Source: Microbacterium sufflavum
GTDB taxonomy: Bacteria > Actinomycetota > Actinomycetes > Actinomycetales > Microbacteriaceae
Assembly (NCBI RefSeq): GCF_023101165.1
Contig: NZ_CP078076.1
Location: 2,666,001 to 2,730,000 of the forward strand
Direction: 5' to 3'
DNA length: 64,000 nucleotides
Shown here in pieces: positions 62,136 through 64,000 of the stretch. How positions within the stretch are numbered: position 1 is the first letter of the stretch; every line of letters starts with the position of its first letter. The position numbers and the translations under genes were made by a program. The notes beneath the pieces were generated by a model that ran no database searches, was not told the DNA's origin, and saw only the letters and a program-made list of their open reading frames with translations.

Positions 62136-62783
62136 TCACTCGCGACAGCAGGGGAGGAGCACCGCGCGTCGCACCTCTCCGAACAGCGTCAGTGGATCGA
62201 CGTACAGGCTTTGCAGCCGCACGCCGAGATGGACGGTGCCATCGGACGCGTGTCCGCCCCGCGCGACCGTGCCGACCTGCTGTCCACGTGTCACACGTTC
62301 GCCCGGCGAGAGCGAAGAGTCCACCGGCTCGAACGTCGTGACCAGACCGCCGGCGTGAGTGATGGTCAGAAGAGGCCGATCGACGACGACACCCCGGAAG
62401 GCCACGACACCGTCCGCCGGAGCCATGACCGCGGCGCCGACGGGCGCAGCGATGTCCACACCGCGATGACCCGGGCCGTACGGCTGCGTCGGAGCACGGA
62501 AGCGGACCACGACGGAGCGCGCGCCCTCCACGGGCCAGTGCCAGTCGCCGGCGGGTTCGCGCGTGCGGTCGCGCGGCCTCCCGGTGCTCGAACCCTCCAT
62601 CCGTACGCGCGACACCCCGAGGGAGAGACCGGTCGGCGCGCGATCAACCGCCGCGACGTTCGTCAGCTCCGGGCCCGAGCCCGCGACGGGAGCGGTCGTG
62701 GCCGCCGCGCCGCTCAGGGTGCCCGAGAGCACGGCTGCGACCAGCCCGAGAGCGAGGACGACCGATCGGTGTTCTGAGGTCAT
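62136..62783 (-). CDS. Secreted M23-family peptidase-like protein, active site partly degenerate
   Basis: A 215-residue protein with a signal-peptide-like start (SVVLALGLVAAVLSGTLSGA-A). The LytM domain begins at DWHWPVEGARSVVVRFRAPT. The zinc motif HxxxD is present in GPGHRGVDIAAP. The second motif reads DGTVHLGVRL, so one histidine of HxH is replaced by Thr, as in several actinobacterial homologues. Catalysis is therefore doubtful; it may bind or activate cell-wall hydrolases. Two Cys close the C-terminus (LLPCCRE). The frame is open further upstream, but the signal peptide fixes ATG 62783. Confidence 0.88.
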   Translation of the reverse strand: MTSEHRSVVLALGLVAAVLSGTLSGAAATTAPVAGSGPELTNVAAVDRAPTGLSLGVSRVRMEGSSTGRPRDRTREPAGDWHWPVEGARSVVVRFRAPTQPYGPGHRGVDIAAPVGAAVMAPADGVVAFRGVVVDRPLLTITHAGGLVTTFEPVDSSLSPGERVTRGQQVGTVARGGHASDGTVHLGVRLQSLYVDPLTLFGEVRRAVLLPCCRE

Positions 62784-63087
62784 GCGGCGAGTCTGAGGGA
62801 GGCGGCGGACGCATGGCGGGCGGGCGAGTCGCTGGTTCGGCGGCCGGGAACAAGTCGCGCGAGCTCCAGGCTGTGCAGTGCGAGCGCCGCACCGTGATCC
62901 TGTATGCTGGACGAGCACCTCGATCTCGGGGTGACTACGCGTGCCCACAGCGATTCTCTCGTGGCATCCACTCCCGCAGGTCCTGCTTCCCGCAGGTGGG
63001 CGTGAGCCGGGCACCAGGGCGTCCGATCATCCGGTCGGCGTGAACAACCTCAACGGCGCCTTCGAGCGCCAGAACCAGGAGACGACC
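62784..63087 (+). promoter_or_regulatory. 304-bp gene-free region: M23 and rpsB promoters and rpsB leader
   Basis: No credible ORF. TATGCT at 62902-62907, preceded by TG, is the best -10 for rpsB and predicts a leader of about 175 bases. The leader holds a direct repeat CCCGCAGGT (62973-62981 and 62989-62997) with CCTGC between the copies, which can pair with either flanking GCAGG-type arm. Near the rpsB start, a GGCGC/GCGCC hairpin with loop CTTCGA is seen before the CCAGGAG ribosome site. Confidence 0.5.
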
Positions 63088-64000
63088 ATGGCTGTGGTCA
63101 CCATCCGCCAGCTGCTCGACAGCGGCGTGCACTTCGGACACCAGACCCGTCGGTGGAACCCGAAGGTAAAGCGCTTCATCCTCACGGAGCGCAGCGGCAT
63201 CCACATCATCGACCTCCAGCAGTCGCTCGGCTACATCGACAAGGCGTACGACTTCGTCAAGGAGACCGTCGCGCACGGCGGCACCATCCTCTTCGTCGGC
63301 ACCAAGAAGCAGGCGCAGGAGATCCTCGCGGAGCAGGCCACGCGCGTCGGCCAGCCGTTCGTGAACCAGCGCTGGCTGGGTGGACTCCTCACCAACTTCT
63401 CCACGATCGCGAAGCGTCTCGCCCGCATGAAGGAGCTCGAGGAGCTCGACTACGAGAACCCGGCCGCTTCGGGCTTCACCAAGAAGGAGCTGCTGCTCAA
63501 GAAGCGCGAGCTCGACAAGCTGCACAAGTCGCTCGGCGGCATCCGCAACCTCACCAAGACGCCGTCGGCCCTGTGGGTCGTCGACGCCAAGCGCGAGCAC
63601 CTCGCGATCGACGAGGCCAAGAAGCTCGGCATCCCGGTGATCGGCATCCTCGACACCAACGCGGACCCGGACGACTTCCAGTACCCGATCCCCGGCAACG
63701 ACGACGCGATCCGCTCCGTCTCGCTGCTGACCCGCATCATCGCCGACGCCGCGGCCGAGGGCCTGCAGCAGAAGCACAACCCCGAGTCGGGTGACGCCGA
63801 GCCGCTCGCCGAGTGGGAGAAGGAGCTGCTCGAGGCTCCGGTCGAGGAGTCGGCCGACGCCGCTGAGGTGGTCACCGCCGCCGATGAGGCCGCTGTCGTC
63901 GAGACGCCCGCTGCCGACGAGACCGCCGCCGACAAGGCCGGTGCCGAGGCGCACGACGAGGCGATCGCCGCCGCTTCCGGTGAGGAGACCGCTGAGGTCG
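63088..64000 (+). CDS. rpsB: 30S ribosomal protein S2, 3' end beyond window
   Basis: S2 recruits S1 to the 30S subunit. It starts at ATG 63088 after CAGGAG. Signature segments: [73 protein letters not shown] and the late [16 protein letters not shown]. From about residue 245 an acidic, Ala-rich extension begins ([15 protein letters not shown] composition) and still runs at the window edge. tsf would be expected next. Confidence 0.96.
   Translation, partial: MAVVTIRQLLDSGVHFGHQTRRWNPKVKRFILTERSGIHIIDLQQSLGYIDKAYDFVKETVAHGGTILFVGTKKQAQEILAEQATRVGQPFVNQRWLGGLLTNFSTIAKRLARMKELEELDYENPAASGFTKKELLLKKRELDKLHKSLGGIRNLTKTPSALWVVDAKREHLAIDEAKKLGIPVIGILDTNADPDDFQYPIPGNDDAIRSVSLLTRIIADAAAEGLQQKHNPESGDAEPLAEWEKELLEAPVEESADAAEVVTAADEAAVVETPAADETAADKAGAEAHDEAIAAASGEETAEV

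Overview
This window is a piece of a high-GC actinobacterial chromosome. It is most likely Microbacterium or a close relative in the Microbacteriaceae. The reasons are very strong G/C bias at third codon positions, many GTG/TTG starts, several leaderless TANNNT-N6-ATG promoters, and actinobacterial gene orders (gpsA-ddl-DUF3515-thiL-rsmD-recG-coaD-DUF177-rpmF-rnc-mutM-smc-ftsY; rpsP-KH-rimM-trmD...rplS-lepB-rnhB-DUF2469-yraN-comM-dprA-xerC...rpsB). No insertion sequence, prophage, CRISPR array or rRNA was seen. One tRNA (Glu, CTC anticodon) is present.

Layout. 1-7.7 kb: an unfinished membrane protein, a small unknown protein, a STAND-type NB-ARC/TPR regulator, aminopeptidase N, a GNAT acetyltransferase and a metallo-beta-lactamase-fold hydrolase. 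7.9-15.5 kb: tRNA-Glu with a strong terminator, an ArsR regulator with an MFS exporter, an ECF sigma factor coupled to a membrane DUF4349 protein, a TerC protein with a possible Mn riboswitch, and a sulfur-related pair (flavin monooxygenase and O-acetylhomoserine sulfhydrylase-like enzyme). 15.5-29.3 kb: leuCD behind a leucine-rich leader peptide, then a dense housekeeping block for cell wall, phospholipid, thiamine, rRNA modification, DNA repair and CoA (murA, plsC, gpsA, ddl, thiL, rsmD, recG, coaD, DUF177, rpmF, rnc, mutM). 29.3-33.3 kb is the least understood part: an FtsX-type ABC transporter, a double-GNAT protein, a 94-residue unknown protein, and a 37-residue peptide with a consensus promoter and a perfect Shine-Dalgarno. 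33.4-43.3 kb: smc, ftsY, a DUF2004-like gene, lipBA, a TetR regulator, ffh and an EamA permease. 43.3-50.7 kb: a LysR regulator, the glycerol genes glpD, glpF and glpK with a SorC-type regulator, and a YbdK-like glutamate-cysteine ligase. 50.8-64 kb: ribosomal and protein-export genes (rpsP, khpA, rimM, trmD, rplS, lepB), map, rnhB, yraN, comM, dprA, xerC, a degenerate M23 peptidase and the start of rpsB.

How it works together. smc, ftsY and ffh cover chromosome organisation and SRP targeting. lepB completes secretion. comM-dprA-xerC form a DNA processing/recombination set. Many neighbouring genes overlap by ATGA or GTGA and are probably translationally coupled. The most interesting signals are the leuCD attenuator-like leader, the short peptide gene at 33119-33232, two A/T-rich rare-codon islands with inverted repeats inside DUF177 and smc, the ECF/DUF4349 pair, and the recurring leaderless promoter architecture.
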